Source of the DNA: Xylocopa sonorina
Lineage: Eukaryota; Arthropoda; Insecta; Hymenoptera; Apidae
Length of the DNA stretch: 64,000 bases
Assembly: GCF_050948175.1 (NCBI RefSeq)
Contig: NC_135203.1
Span: forward strand, 3,162,001-3,226,000
Direction of reading: 5' to 3'
Positions 1 to 14,700 of the stretch are shown piece by piece. Numbering within the stretch: position 1 is the stretch's first letter; each line of letters starts with the position of its first letter. A program made the position numbers and the translations under genes. Below the pieces are notes generated by a model. That model had not been told where the DNA came from, did not search any database, and saw nothing but the letters and a program-made list of their open reading frames with translations.

Positions 1-3000
1 AAGAATTCTCATAGTAGTGGCGTGCAAAAAATGAACAAAAAAAGATCCTTCTTTTATTCCGGATAACTTTCTCAAGCTATTTCTAGCGGAGAAATTTCTT
101 TTTGCATTCCTTGTGTCATGTCCGCCCAACTTGACTCGAAGGATACACGACGAATTAATAAACAGAAATAAAACTGAAAGTTTCTATAACTTTGCTTAGA
201 ATCAACTGACCTAAAATTGTGTTTAGCAAAATATTTAAAAGATACAAGAACTTTCGAAGGAAAAAGGCTATTATTAACTCTTTGACTTCATTCGCGATGT
301 AATTTTTCTAAATGCCTTTAGACGCCTACAGTACCATAAACGCAAGTTTTCTAAGCGCCTTTAAGTGTCAACAGTAGACAAAGAGTTAACGTAATTTTCA
401 CTGAATACGGAATTTCTCGTGATCATCCATCTGATCTTGGATTACTTTTTATAAGAACGATACCACTACACTCAATGGATATAGCAAAGACAACTTTGCC
501 ATTGTTCTTCTTAAACTCGAATCGATTCGCATTCCTACGACAATACCAAAGAACCAAACGTGTAAGGAACTCGTCGAGGCGACGATGTAAAGTTACTATT
601 ATTTCAGTCGGGACCCGATGAGAAGTGTATCCGACATTATTTCAGTCGTGCGCTCGGCTACGATTAAGTTCGAAACGAAAGGAAACCGTAGGAAAATTTT
701 CAACGGTTCTGTTATTCGCGCAACTAGGTCGCGTACGGGAATACCTGGCCCTGAATTGAACTTTTCAGGGAGTAGCCCGTGAATCGAGATCGGGACACCT
801 GGATTGCAACGGGCTGTTGCTTAATGCAAAATTCACCGGATCGATCAATTCGGATCATTCTGTGTTGTTACGAACACGACTGCGTGAATCCCGTCCATTC
901 AACGGAAATTAACACGGTCCAAGTTGCCTCGTTTATATCGCTACCTAATTATCTTAATTTCCTGCCCCTTCGCGTTACGAATTCGCTGGTCGAGGCTTCG
1001 ATTTCGAGCGCTCGCGTGCCTTTCCCTTCGACGAGGCCGAATGACAAACGTTTCTCGAGAAGAGAACGAGTCGTGACGATTATTTAGAATAAGGAGGCAT
1101 CCCAATGGTTTCGATAACTTTTGATTATGTTAAACAAGTCAATGTACCGAGTTATTTTTTTATATGTGCATAACCATCGTCCAGTGTCAGTTTTAAAATC
1201 ATATACAAGGATATTTGTCATACTGTACATGGTATTCTTAACGTTACGAATAAATTTGTGTCGCTTATCCGTGTTTGTTAAGTATATTTAGCTTTGTTTT
1301 CAAATTTGCATCAGATTTAGCCCAAACTTTAAATCCGCTCTGAAACAGTCAGCTTACAATTAAACGAGTTCGAATTCGATTTGCTAATCAGCCGCCGCGC
1401 AGCATCCGGATTCTAACATAAAGACCAAAGCTGACACGAACGTAACTCAATCTGCCTTCGAACTTTTTCCAAACATCAAAAATGTGGAAACTAAAAACTG
1501 ATTTACACAAATGAGTCCCGGGCGAAATGAACGCGCAAAATCGTAAAAAGGGCGAAAAAAAAGTGCAGATCCGGGCGTGAACACTTGCAAAGTAACCACG
1601 AGTTCGTGATTTATTCGAAACTATCGAACATCAAAAGTTAGAAGGATGGATCCGTAGTTTGTCTAACACACGTGTGTCCTGTGTTTCCTTCCTCTGATAT
1701 ATGAAATCGATCGTGCAGGAATGCTTTCATATTTTATGGCGACCCCATAACGTGTACCTCAATATATCGACATATTCTTCTTTTTTTCGGCGAACGTAAA
1801 ACAAGTCATGTAGGCTTTATTAATACACGAATGGAGTTAAAACTATTCAGAGAATTAATTTCTCAATATTGAAATAATTTGTTAATATGGAACAATAATG
1901 GTTAGGTAATGAAATACCTGGGATATACTTATCAATGGAGAGTTTCCTGTTTCACAATTCCTTTTGTACAGGGAGAACTCAGTTTTTAATGACGTAAAAG
2001 AGTAGTTACATACGAATCTCGACCAATCTATTAATAAACATTTCCTCGTTATAAAAGCTGCGATGTACACGATGCTCGGACGAAAGAAAGTAATTAAACG
2101 GACAAAACACGTGCCAGTAACCATTCGCGCGATCGATTTTTGCGTAATAACTTTCGCTCATGTAATAGCGATGACAAATACGCGCACGCGATCCTATTGA
2201 AATAACAGTTTGAACAAAAGAAACGAATTCGTGACCGTCATAATGCTATTGTTCGGACTTCTCTGTCTGGAAATGAAAATGTTTAGCCGCACGCTCGGTT
2301 AGTTGGTTCAAATTCGAAAGAAACTCATAAACACGTGTCAAGCGTGATAATTGCGTCCGCAGCGAGGTTCTACGGTTACAAAATTTTAAGAAGAGCGCAC
2401 CCGTAGCAATTCTTTTAAACGTTCGAAAAGTTCGAATTAATAAAAAAATACAAAACTTTTTTCTCCAAATTCTGCGGCGGAAAAGTTACTAACTAGTAAG
2501 AGAATACGTGGCGCTAAATCTTAAGTAAATCATTCAAGCTAACCGACGAAGTTACAAGGTACGTTCTAAATTCACCGTTTTACTAACTTCTGTGCATTTA
2601 CAGCACTTCGTAGACACGTTTATCGAGCGTTTATAAATGTCCACGGCACTACATTCAAAAGTGACCCACTTGGATCACCCGTTTCATTGATGAAAATGGA
2701 TGGATTCCATCGGATATAACTCCCTGCGAAAATAGACTCAAATATCAAGCATTTCTTAAATATTTGATAATTCCAAGCAAAATTAATATCCTTTTTTTTC
2801 TGTTGCAAAGTTATATAATAGAGGGAGAGATCGTTACTTGTTTAATGTTGATCGCTGTGAAAGAAAATGGGTTAACGCAAGCTGGCATCCATCGAATAAT
2901 ATTCCAACGAACTTTCGTGAAATCATAATCGCATCGAGACCGAAATGACCGTATAAATCAAAGCAAAATGTCCGTTTGCATTTGCGTGACACTTTGGCCG

Positions 3001-6000
3001 ACTGGCAGCGTACATAATGTAGATGAAGAAACCCATTTGTACGAAGGATCGAGGCATTTATCGCCACACAGCACACGAAGTGAGACCTTCGCGTGAAACG
3101 TTTGCCTTCTCGATATTAAACAATGCATGGAAAAACTTTAGAAAGCCGTACGAATTCCACCAAATTAATGCAATCGGTGCAAGTGTAAGCGCAACTATTT
3201 GCATACAATACCAAACATGACACGCTTTGTTATTTTTATTAATTCATTTAAAGCACACGCAAATGCTAGAACATAAAGTAAAAATGTTCGTACATTCTTC
3301 GTTAAAACACTTTAAGTAAAGAAGTTTTCAAAACACGTTTAAGATTGTTGAAACTTTCCGTACACTACGATATATTTTCAGAAAGTAATGAATTCCAGAA
3401 CAACAAAAAAGTACAAAGCAGACGATGCGAAAAAACAACCGCGCGTGCTTTCGTCGTCGCCCCATACATTTTCCGCGCGATAACTTTTCCCAGTCTTGTC
3501 ACGTATGATTTGAATTATTTATGGCCACGGTTCGTTCGTTCGTTCGTTCGTTCGTTCGTTCGTTCACGAGAGCGTCGGATAATATCGTCTAAGTCAAACG
3601 ATTGGTCACCAATGCGCAAAAATATTCACACCTTGAAGGATACACGGCAGTGGGAATCACTTCTTGCCCGTAACGTTTAATTATACACTTTATTCGAGCA
3701 GATTTTTTGCACGCGCGATAATTGGAGACCGTGCCAATCGAACTTAATCAAATTTCTTCGGGCCAGCAGACCGTCCATTTGCCCCGCAACCCTTCCCGTC
3801 TTGTCGTTAATTAATGGAGTTGCGAGCGAATAAAAAAAAAACTCGTCCGGAATATCTCCCCTTTTTTCATACCACCCACTTGGCTTTCTCTTTCCTTCTT
3901 TGTACTTTATTTGCATATCACGCGACCTCGTTTAAACAATTTTATGCCGCCTATTAAAAGAAATTGGAACGAGTCGCTGGCTTCAATTTTGATCTCTGTC
4001 GCGCGACGTTTTCCTGAATTATTCAATCGCTTTTCGGCAGATTCCACACGGTCTCGCAATTCTTTGTCGTCGAACGGCCGAAAAAAAAGGTGCACGAATT
4101 AACGGCAACAGAGCTGTGACAAATGGGAAGAGAACGGACGCGTGATTTCTCTTACGAAAGCAATTTGAAATCTTGACAAGACTGTAGAGTTTGTTTCAAT
4201 TATAGTTCCATCGATAAACATGAATCCGAAGGTGAAACTGCGGAAGAAGTTTCGTTCGATCGAGATCCGAGTTCGAAACAATAAAGAAGACATTTTAATT
4301 GATTTACACTGTAGAACATACAAACAGCTACAACGGAGATACGAAGGTTTATAGGCAACTTCTTTTTACTATATCTGCACGTGTAACGAACTTGTTCCAA
4401 AGTTACGAGCGCATTTCACGAAATTGACTGCGTGATACTATGTACACATGCCTATGTACACCGGACACATTCAAATTTCTTCGGATTTAAACAAGTAATA
4501 GCCTGTTCATTTCCTAGAAACACAATAAAAGTAAAACTGCTCTATTTTCGACACATCCATTTTATCTCTCCTGAAATCCAAGCTAGCTCAAAAATTGCCT
4601 CGTACTTTCCCGTAAGTTTTCTCTCAGAAAAGTTGAAAAAATAATTTGCCACAATTCCTTTCGCAGCAACGCTCCACTATCTTTCTCTGGAACAGCAAGT
4701 TTCTTTACTTCTTGAAGAACATTATTTTTTTAAGACCCATCTATAAAAGAATTTTAGAGACCCTTGGAATTTTGAAATTGCCTGCGCAGAATTTAGGAAG
4801 TCGAAATTATCTTTAACGCCCTCGTTATATTATTTTCGATTTGCATTGCATTTTTATTACACGCTCGCAATAGAACAACCTCGACACCATTTCTACGATA
4901 ATCGTCGGATTAATCGTCCGGGTTTTTTTTTCAGCTAAATATACCAAATGCCATTAATTCAAAGTTTCGAATAATGTTTCTGAAAATGAACAATTTTCTA
5001 TCTTTGACCATACCGAATATTGGAAAATCGAAGGAAAATCGAAGGCAACTCAAGGAAATTGACCCAGGAAAATGCGTTTCTAATGCGACACGTAATATCG
5101 AAGAAACTCGGCAACAACTTACAATTTTTTACGTGATTGACGGCCATAACACGGAAAAGTACGGACGGGAAAGTCGAACAGAGATTCCTTCTTCGCTGAT
5201 CTCGATGTACACAAAATAAAAAAGCCATTAGAACGGTTTCTGAAAAGCACGACAGCGTGATACCGCGATATTTAGGGGAATGATTAATAACATCTTCGTG
5301 TCCTTCGAACCTTTCCCTCTTTCTTTTCTTTTATCCACGTGAGAACCACTCAGGTTTCCCTTTAACCACGACGAAATGACGTTTTCCTCCCTGCGAGACT
5401 CCTTTCAGGAACGAATTCTGCGTTGCAACAATCATTAGCAGAAGGGACAAAGCTGGTATAGTTGGAATAACTTCCAGGGAACAACCGGCCTTTTCCGTTG
5501 CATCGTTACGTACGCCCGTCTTTTTACTTCCTTTTATAGTTTTACATTTTTTTTCCTTATCTTCTCTTTTGATTTTATCGAAAGCCCTTTTACAAAATCC
5601 GACAGTTATTACATTTCCACCGCCAGCCTTTTCCTCCTTAGTATTTTTATGCTCAGCCGTTCAATTTGTCGCCGTGGAAAGAAGAGACGTGCGCGGGAAT
5701 CGCAAGGATTCCATTCTCCTGAAATAACGAGCAACATTAAAACTGCCAAATTAACCGCTGCTACGATAGACCGCGTCGTGAATTACTCGGACTACTTGCT
5801 GCCGGGCATCATGACTAGGGGTAATTATTGAAATTAGCGGAGCTGATGTTTGATTCATGTACCGATAATTGTATCTCGAGATTATCGAACGACAATTAAA
5901 ACGAAATTACGTAGAGATATCGATGAATGTACGTTAATTCCCTGATCTGGATAAATGATAGAGATACGATAAGGATGTCACTCGAGGAAGTTACACGATC

Positions 6001-7630
6001 GTTGTGTACGCGCTATGAATTGCTTTCCTTCGAATATTCATAATTTGAAAACAGAAAGGGGCACGTAAAAATGTCGACAATTCCGACAATCGAGAAGGTC
6101 AAAGCATCAGCAAAATCTGTTATACATCACGAAATTTTTATACCTCGATCTTCGTCAACGGCGAATTGCCATTTCGACAGAATGCGGCAAATTTCCGCTC
6201 AAATGGAAACCACTATTTCAGGATTCCAACGATACCGTGCAAATTGATGCACGATCATAATACACGAAAATATTTCCAAAATTTCGTCCACGTCCTTCGC
6301 CGATCATTTCGTCGAATGTGCCTTGTTTTTTTTCGGATATTTACGCGTTTAACGACTTCTAGCCGAGGTGCACGACGCGATCAATCATTGAAATGTTCGT
6401 TTACGCAATTTTCAACGCGTTACATGTGTCCACCTGGCAATTTGCAGAAGCACACGTTTTACTCGTTAAACATCGATAATCGTGTTGGCTCTCGGTACCG
6501 TGAATTGAAAAAATTTGTTATGTAAACGTTAACAAAATATCGGTGATATTCCTAACAGCAAGAGATCCCTTTATATTGATTACAGGCTACAAGTAGTATC
6601 GCACAAAATTTATCATACTTTCCAGTAGTTCTGAACTATGATTTCTCATACGTGCGCTGAACCACAAGCAACGAATAAAAATGCATCGCATTAAATCTAA
6701 CACGATCATGCAATTTTCTATGCGTTATTTTCTAGAAAAAAAGACTGTTGCAATATGGACCATTTTTCTTTGATTTCTCGTGCAATTCGTATTCACGAGG
6801 ACATCCTTGAATTTCGTTCGCTTTCGCGTCCCAAACGAAACTAATGGTTTCCAGTATTATGAATTTCTTGCGCGTCGTACTGAGACGGCAATAAAGGACT
6901 TCGTTATTAAACAAAATTCCGTTCCGTATTTATTTTAATTCCATTTGTCCGACAAGTGCGACACGCAGATAATGAACAATAAAACTGAATATTCATATGC
7001 ACAAATATTGTTACTGTACCAAAGTAATTAGATGTATGAAAGAGTTGTGCCACGCTTTGATGTAATAACAAAAAAAAGAAATTAGTTTTACGGTTCGCTG
7101 GTGAAAAATATACCTGAACTTAACGTTCGGTCCACGATGCAAACATTTTAATCCGCTGGGAGCATTCGAATAATCTGAATTTCACGCAAATTGAATTCCC
7201 ATCCTTTCGCGTGCCGCTAAAAGTAAATCGCACCGAACGTTGTGAACTTAAAATACGCCGGTTGCAAATGTTTAAACAATACAATCGAATCTCGCGTTTA
7301 GCATAGCAGATCGATAAACGCACCGTGGGCTTCCCGCTTTGCAAGGCGAGATCAAACGCGGTACACGTACAAAGGCTGTTACACTTCATTTCGAAAATTG
7401 CTCTTTCATTATTTTTTCACCGTCAAATAATGACTTATTTTCGCAATACGAAAATCAGACCGCACAGCACATCGCGAAAGCGATGAAATGTGAATTACGG
7501 AATATAAAAACATTGAGAAGTATAGCAGAAGAAATAAAAATAATGACAATCCGCACCTTCCCTGGAAGATGCGCTTAGCACCATTGGATTTCGCCGAGTC
7601 ACGCTCATCAACAATATTTAACACCATTAA
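1..7630. other. Gene-free, CpG-containing stretch upstream of the Rhes-like gene
   Basis: No reading frame here resembles a known protein; the longest frames (about 100-120 codons) have no family motifs and no consistent splice context. The base composition is less AT-rich than the right half of the window and CpG is frequent. It could be intergenic, or the 5' intron of the Rhes-like gene, because the first recognisable exon of that gene (8763) begins with a splice acceptor and needs an upstream exon. The only clear structure is a short TTCG microsatellite near 3531. Confidence 0.5.
3531..3564. repeat. (TTCG)n microsatellite
   Basis: About eight perfect tandem copies of the tetramer TTCG, flanked by unique sequence. 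It lies in non-coding DNA and is likely length-polymorphic. Confidence 0.9.
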
Positions 7631-8278
7631 AAAGGACCATATTCAAAAATCATATGTTTTCGCCCCCAACCAATTTTGTTCAAACTTTGCACAATTGTAG
7701 ATCTATATGTGTCTCATCAATTGCCAGAGTCTCTATCTGTCGGGCCTTTTAATAAGAGAGGGAGAGGGGGTCAAAGTACGCATTTGGAGAAATCTTTCGG
7801 AGGCTATAACTTTTGACTGAAACAGGATATCGACTTGAATTTTGCATAAAAAAATCACAAAAAAATAAGCTTTCGAAGGCTATATAATTTTTTCTTTTTC
7901 GCAATTTTTAAGTCACTTTTTATGCATTTTTCTAGTTTTCGGGTTAGTGAAAAATTGCGAAAAATTGCTATACCCACAGAAGGTATCTCCAGATTTTAAC
8001 AAAAAACACAGTATAGGAGGCCTATTTTATGGCCTTAAATGGTAAAAATTTTACACTGGGGAAACTTTTTGTTTAAAAGTTATAACATAATATTCGTGTC
8101 GATGCACAAGCTGTGGACGCAAAATTCGAGCAAAACAACTGGTTTTCTTAACATATTATGACCTATTACTAAAATTATTATCACATATAGATACATACAC
8201 ATATAGATCTACAAATGTGCAAAGTTTGAACAAAATCGGTTGGGGGTGAAAACATATGGTTTTTCTATAGGGTCCTTT
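7631..8278. mobile_element. Non-autonomous DNA transposon (MITE-like) with about 82-bp terminal inverted repeats
   Basis: The segment starts AAAGGACC and ends GGTCCTTT. The first 82 or so bases (7631-7712) match the reverse complement of the last 82 (8197-8278) with only a few mismatches, including a shared block reading TTTTGTTCAAACTTTGCACA. The roughly 480-bp interior holds no long reading frame, so the element cannot encode its own transposase. A target-site duplication is not clear: the flanks read TTAA on the left and AT on the right. It lies just upstream of the Rhes-like gene's first recognisable exon. Confidence 0.8.
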
Positions 8279-8762
8279 ATGCCCGGTAAATTTCCCAATT
8301 TCGTGTTCCGTCTCCTATCGGCTTTTCCTGTCGCTTCGTATTACTTCATGCAATTAGTCAATTTCATTTCTCTGACGCGAAACAAATGAACGCTTGAAAG
8401 CATTAGCTGTGCGAGTTAATTTCAGCAAAATTTCAGTTAACATCGTAGGAAGATAGCTCTAATTTTATTCAATCTTATACATAAGTGATAAAAGATATAA
8501 GACAAGATAAAAAAAATGCTGTAAATATCTACATATATATCTCATAAGTACATTCATCTATACGTATTGCTAAGGCTTCCTAAAGCAATGACAAAAATAC
8601 CGATAAGCTGAATTATAACATTAGAATCTTGCGAAAGTATCCTAGATGCTCTACCTTCACCAAGAATTCTACATTCCCAAGCTGTCCGAGACGTAACTTT
8701 TTACTCAACAAGTTGGTCGACGTATTCGCTCGCTCACAACGGACGAAACCGTCTTATTTCAG
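8279..8762. other. Non-coding, probable intron end before the first Rhes-like exon
   Basis: No supported gene. It ends in the acceptor TTATTTCAG at 8754-8762, directly before an open coding frame, so it is probably the 3' part of a first intron. Short frames here show no recognisable protein features. Confidence 0.45.
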
Positions 8763-11700
8763 CTGGAGGCGTGCGGCCGACTTGTGTGCTGTGTGCAGAG
8801 GTTGTGCAGAAGCGGAAGTACGACAGAAGAGGCCGAGCAACGAATCAATCGAGGTCGAAGAGGAGCACAAGCGGGCCCCGAATTAGAGGGGCCCTCAAGC
8901 TCGGAGGATGGCATCCTCCCGATACCAGTCAGCCCGAGTCCTGCGTCCACGTCCTCGCAGGAGGACGCTTGCAAGCCACCCCCACGCAACTGCTACCGCC
9001 TGGTCATGCTTGGTAGCGCGAGGGTTGGCAAAACTGCCATTGTAGCACGGTAATCTCATAGAATTAATATTAAATTCATGATCATTGTGCATTTACATCG
9101 ATACGACAGCGTTCACTGAGAAAAGGAATAGAAATCTTTGTTCCCCTTCGTCGTGATAAAGCAAAGGCTGTTTTTCTTGCTAGCACAAATCCTGTGCTAC
9201 GATTATGTGAAATGTTTCAAATTTTTCTTTTCTGCGTTTAATTTTGTATCGAAGGATTAATTATTAACATCAGAATTACCAAATATGTTCACTTGAACTG
9301 TTTGCATCGATAGCTACATGCGTGAAATTTCAGGAAAATTGAAGAAAAGGGATTTTAACAGTAGTTTGCTGTCGATGGAGGATGTAATTGAACAAACATC
9401 AAGGTGAAACATATTCTCACGGACAAAAGCGTATTTGACCGATATATTTGCACTTTAAACGATACCCAGAGCATGCTTTTTGGATATCAATTTGAAGGTT
9501 CACCGGCGTTGATGCGATATAAAAACCAATGAGAATACCCGGTGTATCGCGAAAAAAAAGCAAGCCAGTTCCATTGACGATACTGCTTTTTTCACGACCT
9601 TGCAGGTATTTTTCATCGATGACCGCAAACGCGCATGCAGTTCAGTTTAAAAAGTTCTGCTTCGATGAAAGCCTGACGTCAAGCACGAAAATACAAATCG
9701 ACCTGCGCTCAATTCTGTCCACTTTTTACCTCGGAGTTCATTTTTCAAAATTAAAAACGAAACGTCTATTTCCACCTGTTAAACTAAAACACCATATGTA
9801 TCCTCGATTCTCCTGCGAATATTAATAATATCGGGTGGCTTGCGTACTTGTTGTTGAATGTAACCACCCTTCTGTAAACGTACAACGAAACTCCCGATGA
9901 ACATAAACCAAGAGTGTGTTTACAAGTACCCGGTTTTAGCATAAAAGCGATTACATCGAGATCATCACGCTATGTTGCACCGTTGGGAGCCACTCCTTCG
10001 TTAAAACGCTACACCATCTGAAAGTAAAAATAGAACCACGATTAACAACGATAAGAAATTTTTTCCAATTGTCGTTCGATCCTTCATCGGGACTAACGGC
10101 GATCGGTGAAACGCGATAGTAGACGACCACTGTGAACACGGCCTAAGGGTATTGGTCCGATACCACCCCAAAAACCAGAAAGCTTTTAACAGAGCGATAT
10201 TTTTAACCCACGGCGAGAAAATGGACAAGCGAGCGCTGACAGGAAACGTGTCACTGATTTACTAGACCATGACTGGTCCCGTGATTGAATTTCGTTGGAA
10301 ATCCTGTTAGGTTAATCAAAAACATTCCACGGTATTTGCGACGCGCATTGGGAGGCTCCAACTCGATGAGCTCGTTAACGCCTTTTACAGGTGGTAATCC
10401 CCGGGTTTCTCTCGATCGTGTCTCGAGTTCGATTCCTTGGATAACGAAACGAATAACAACGCGGCTAGAATAATCTTAACGGATATAACGCGGTTCGTAC
10501 TGGCTCTGGTTTCGCTAAGCATGCGTTCCCACGCTGAACTTGCTAATGGACTCTCACGGTTGGAGTTTCGTGTTCAGTTTGTCGACGATTTCATTAGCCC
10601 GACCGTCGCCTTACTTTTTCAGAAACCGATCCAATATCCTACGCTCTCTTTTAGTAACGTATAATTGTCAAGAAATTAGGGGATACTGAACGTGTAATTA
10701 CTCAAAAGTATACCCGGTTATTAATCGTCCAAGGGAGAACTTTTTCGATAACCGACGCGAAAATGTTTCGAATACGATACAGAAAACTGAGAGAGATTCG
10801 TGAAAACACGCTCGATACGTTCTGCATGATCGAGCCTATGCCTCGGCACGCTTCGCCAGTCGATAATAGGACAAACGATTTAGTTTTCATCGATATACGT
10901 TCCGCGCTGCTGGCGCAGCTGCGAAAAGGGGTGCACCGTTCGTTTACCTTGACGTGTCTCGTTTCGAGAAATTCTGCGCCCGAAGCGTCACGTGAAAATG
11001 ATCCGGGAAATCTGGTCAGGCTTAACGATTAATTAAATTTTAGTTATCGAATGTTCGATAGATTTCCTAAATGCTCGTGTGATGCAGTGAGTAACTTTGA
11101 CCACAGATTTTTGTCCAACAAATTCGAAGAGAGTTACACACCGACAATCGAGGACTTCCACCGAAAGCTGTACAGGATTAAAGGCGAGGTGCATCAGCTC
11201 GATCTTCTGGACACAAGCGGGAACCACCCCTTTCCCGCCATGCGACGATTATCCTTCCTAACCGGTAAGTTAATCGACTCGAGTCCACAACCAAGGAAAA
11301 AATACTATCCTAATCGTATCCTGAAAATGTATTCAACCCCTAGAACCAGCGAAATTCATCCGAATAGAACGTAGATAGATAAGTTTTACAAATTAAGTAT
11401 ATCTTGTGACAATATAATAGTGCCACCGGTGATTAACATACCACCAACCTAACGATCTTTCCAATTATATGTACGTAACCGTATTTTAATCAAATTCGTG
11501 GGAATACAAATATTTTGCCGATTCAAACACAATACGTTATCCAAATACCTCTCGCTAAAACGCCGTCACCAGAGAATATCGTAACGCAGTGGCGACAACC
11601 GTCAAGCGCGAGCAAATAGCCTTCACCCTGGAGGATGGCAGCTTACAATTGAACAGGAAGCTGACCGTTCGTGGCTTACAGTCACAGCACACGAGATTAC

Positions 11701-14700
11701 GTTTGACGTATCAGCGGCGAACTGTTACGAACCGTATGACCGAGCACAATAATCGTCGAGGAGCCAAAGAAAGGGAGCAGAGGTGGTTCGAGGGAAAATG
11801 AATGATAGACAGCGAGGGGCGAAGATAAGATACTGCGAGGGTGGGACTGGGAAATCAATTTGAGTCAACCACGATTCATAACCGCACGTTATGTTTCTAA
11901 ATATTTAACGAAGATCTCATACGATGTTTCGAGATTAATTATTATGGACTGTCACGTAATATTCATTCTGTATTACTATAAAAACTACCACGTAAAAATT
12001 AGCACGACACGGTTTATATTTACCGTGGAAACACGTAGCGCTCGCAAACATCAAAGAGAAAGAAGCGAGAACGACAGAAATGTTCTTAAAACAACCAACG
12101 AGTGAAAATTCTACAAACTGCGCTGCCAAAACGTAGATTGTTTCCATGAAAATGAAATTTTTACCATAAAAAAGCGCACGATACAAAGAGCCTCGCGCTA
12201 TTCAACAAGTTCGAATAACCGCAACGAACCACCCACGCGATCCTCATCCACGCTTCGTCAAACCTTTCGCGAAACATTCTGAATCCCCATCGAGTATCTC
12301 CGAACTTCCATACCCTGGGCTCTGCGTATCGACCCTCCCGGCCTCAAATCCTGCCTATTCTCGCGAAAAGCCGTCTCGGCAACTTGTTGAGTATCCTTTC
12401 TTCGCCCCGTAATTCAGTGAAGTTCCGGCAGAGTTTCGTAGCACGCTCGATCGAGCCGCGAAATATCTACCGAGCTATCGGTGGCTCGTAAATAACCGGT
12501 CGCGAGGAACGCAACGGGAACCCGTCGAGTGGATCTCGGCTCGTTTACCCGCAAAAATCCAAGAGCAACGTCGTCGCATCATATTTTTGCGAAACGCGCA
12601 GTTTCGCGAACCAATATTTGCACGCGGCTCCGTTCTCATGGTGAGATACGGGAAACGAGGGAGAAGGGGATGGTAATACGGTCTGGATGCGGCTGGAAAT
12701 CGACAGAAAAAACGCGATGCATTGTACCGCGGTACTTATGCAAATTGCAACTGGACGGATATTTCGTAATTAATAATGCTGTCCGTTCTACCTGCGTTTC
12801 CGTCTCCGTCCTAATTAATTTTTAATTAGCATGCTATCCGCGGCTCTATCCGCCGTGCCCTCGTGCACGCGATTTCTGACCCGAATAGACACGCACGCTA
12901 ATTAAAGGAACGCAACGAGGAACCGTGGGACGGTTATCTGTACGAATGCTTGACAGGTAAAAACTGTGGCCACGCACGGAGCGATAAATTCGCGATTGCC
13001 TCCTCTCGCTTTCCCGCAGAGCGGGCGGAAAAACGCATTTGCATCACGCATGACGCGCGTGACGAGTGTGTACATACGGATGTTGCGTTGCGCGTACGCG
13101 TATTGATCATGTTCGGTTTTGAACCGCACGCACGCGTCACGTGTTCACCATGCTTCTTGTCCCGCTGCCACGTGAACCTTTGAAAACTGCAGGCTCACGA
13201 ATTATGGGAACTAAAAAATCAGGCCCCGTGAAAAATGAGAAGCGGCAAAATCTGCGTCGAAATCTCCCGTACCCTTTGAAAACATAAACGTGTCTCTCCG
13301 AGTTACCATTCTGGTATCTAATTTATAGAGAAGTTGTTAATTTCAAGCCGCGTTTCACTGCGCACAGAATAAATGTAAACGGTAAACGAAGTCACGATCA
13401 AAACTGAGTCTACTTATAACATCACGATCGCGCAGCTGAATGTTACGTTTTCAGGCCGGTAAATTCAACGATGTTTACCATGTCTAATCATTCTCGTTTA
13501 CCGTGATTATGAAAACGGGACGCAGGCGTGTTTATCTTCCCATAAAATATCACCCAAGACGCCGAACGAGCGTGCTACTGAATTCGCGCGAGTTATCAAT
13601 TATCGCGCGAGACTAATTACGCGCAGCGAATCGCGCGATAAATAACATTTAAACAAACTCGGCAGCGATTACTACACGATTCGTGCGGCACGTGCGAATT
13701 AAAGCCGAGCGTTTTCACCTGGCGGAAAGTTGTCTACCATGAAGAATATCCACGAAGATCGAAGGAACACGGGGTATGCCTTGCCAGCGCTCTGAATAAT
13801 ACCGCTTTCAGCGCGGCCAACTAGATTGGGATTTGAATCCCGGAGCGAGTCCCCGGTTTCTCCCCCTTTTCCCGTGGATATCGCATTAATACCTCGCCAT
13901 CCATCTTCCCACGGAAAAACGTCGGGGAATCGAAGTTCAAGAACATTAAGACGCCCACATCAGTCGAGGAAAACGAGTATTTAGCCAGCAGTCGCTCTAT
14001 TTTCCAAGATAACAAAGTTTACCTAGCAACGTTGCTATTCTTCAGTCGATTGCCATATCTTCGCTTATTAAAAATTACGACAAGTAAATTGAATCGCCGG
14101 CAGAGTATCAGAAAGCACGGGAAACAATCTAACTTCGCTTAACAGATGAAAAGCGATTCGAAATTTTACACAATTATATAAAGTATGAACAGAGGGTGGA
14201 TAGAATATTCGCAATAGAATTCTTCAAAAAGGTGAGACTCTGACTGTACTTGCAACTATTTAAATGGCAAAAAAAGGAAGGGAAACGTTTGAAGGCGCAC
14301 GGAAGATCTTCCGGAAATCGTGGGGTGTTTGGCAAATTTCAAGTTTGTTCTACTCAGGCAACTTGAAACGAGAACAGCCGCCGTCCGCGAGACACTCTTA
14401 GTAATTTCAATTAACAGGGTAAATTTGCAGGGAGCAATGTCGCGCGAATATTCAAAGCATCCCGCAATAAACTGCCTCGTAAAACGCCGCGAGGCCAAGG
14501 CAAACCACTGGCACATCCAATTGAAACGTACAAAACCAATATGCGTGGGAAACGGCACGATATATAAATTTTAATGATCGCACCCGACAGACTATGGCAG
14601 CTGACCAGCTTTGCTATTCGTCGTCCGCGTTCAAGATCGTTTCTGAGGCAATTAAAGTATAAGAATGCTCCCCCTAGATATCCATATTTTTGCAACTTTC

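Noticed and set aside
6166..6525. 119-codon + strand frame
   Set aside because: No ATG start (begins at a non-ATG codon), basic random-like composition, no family motif and no neighbouring compatible exons.
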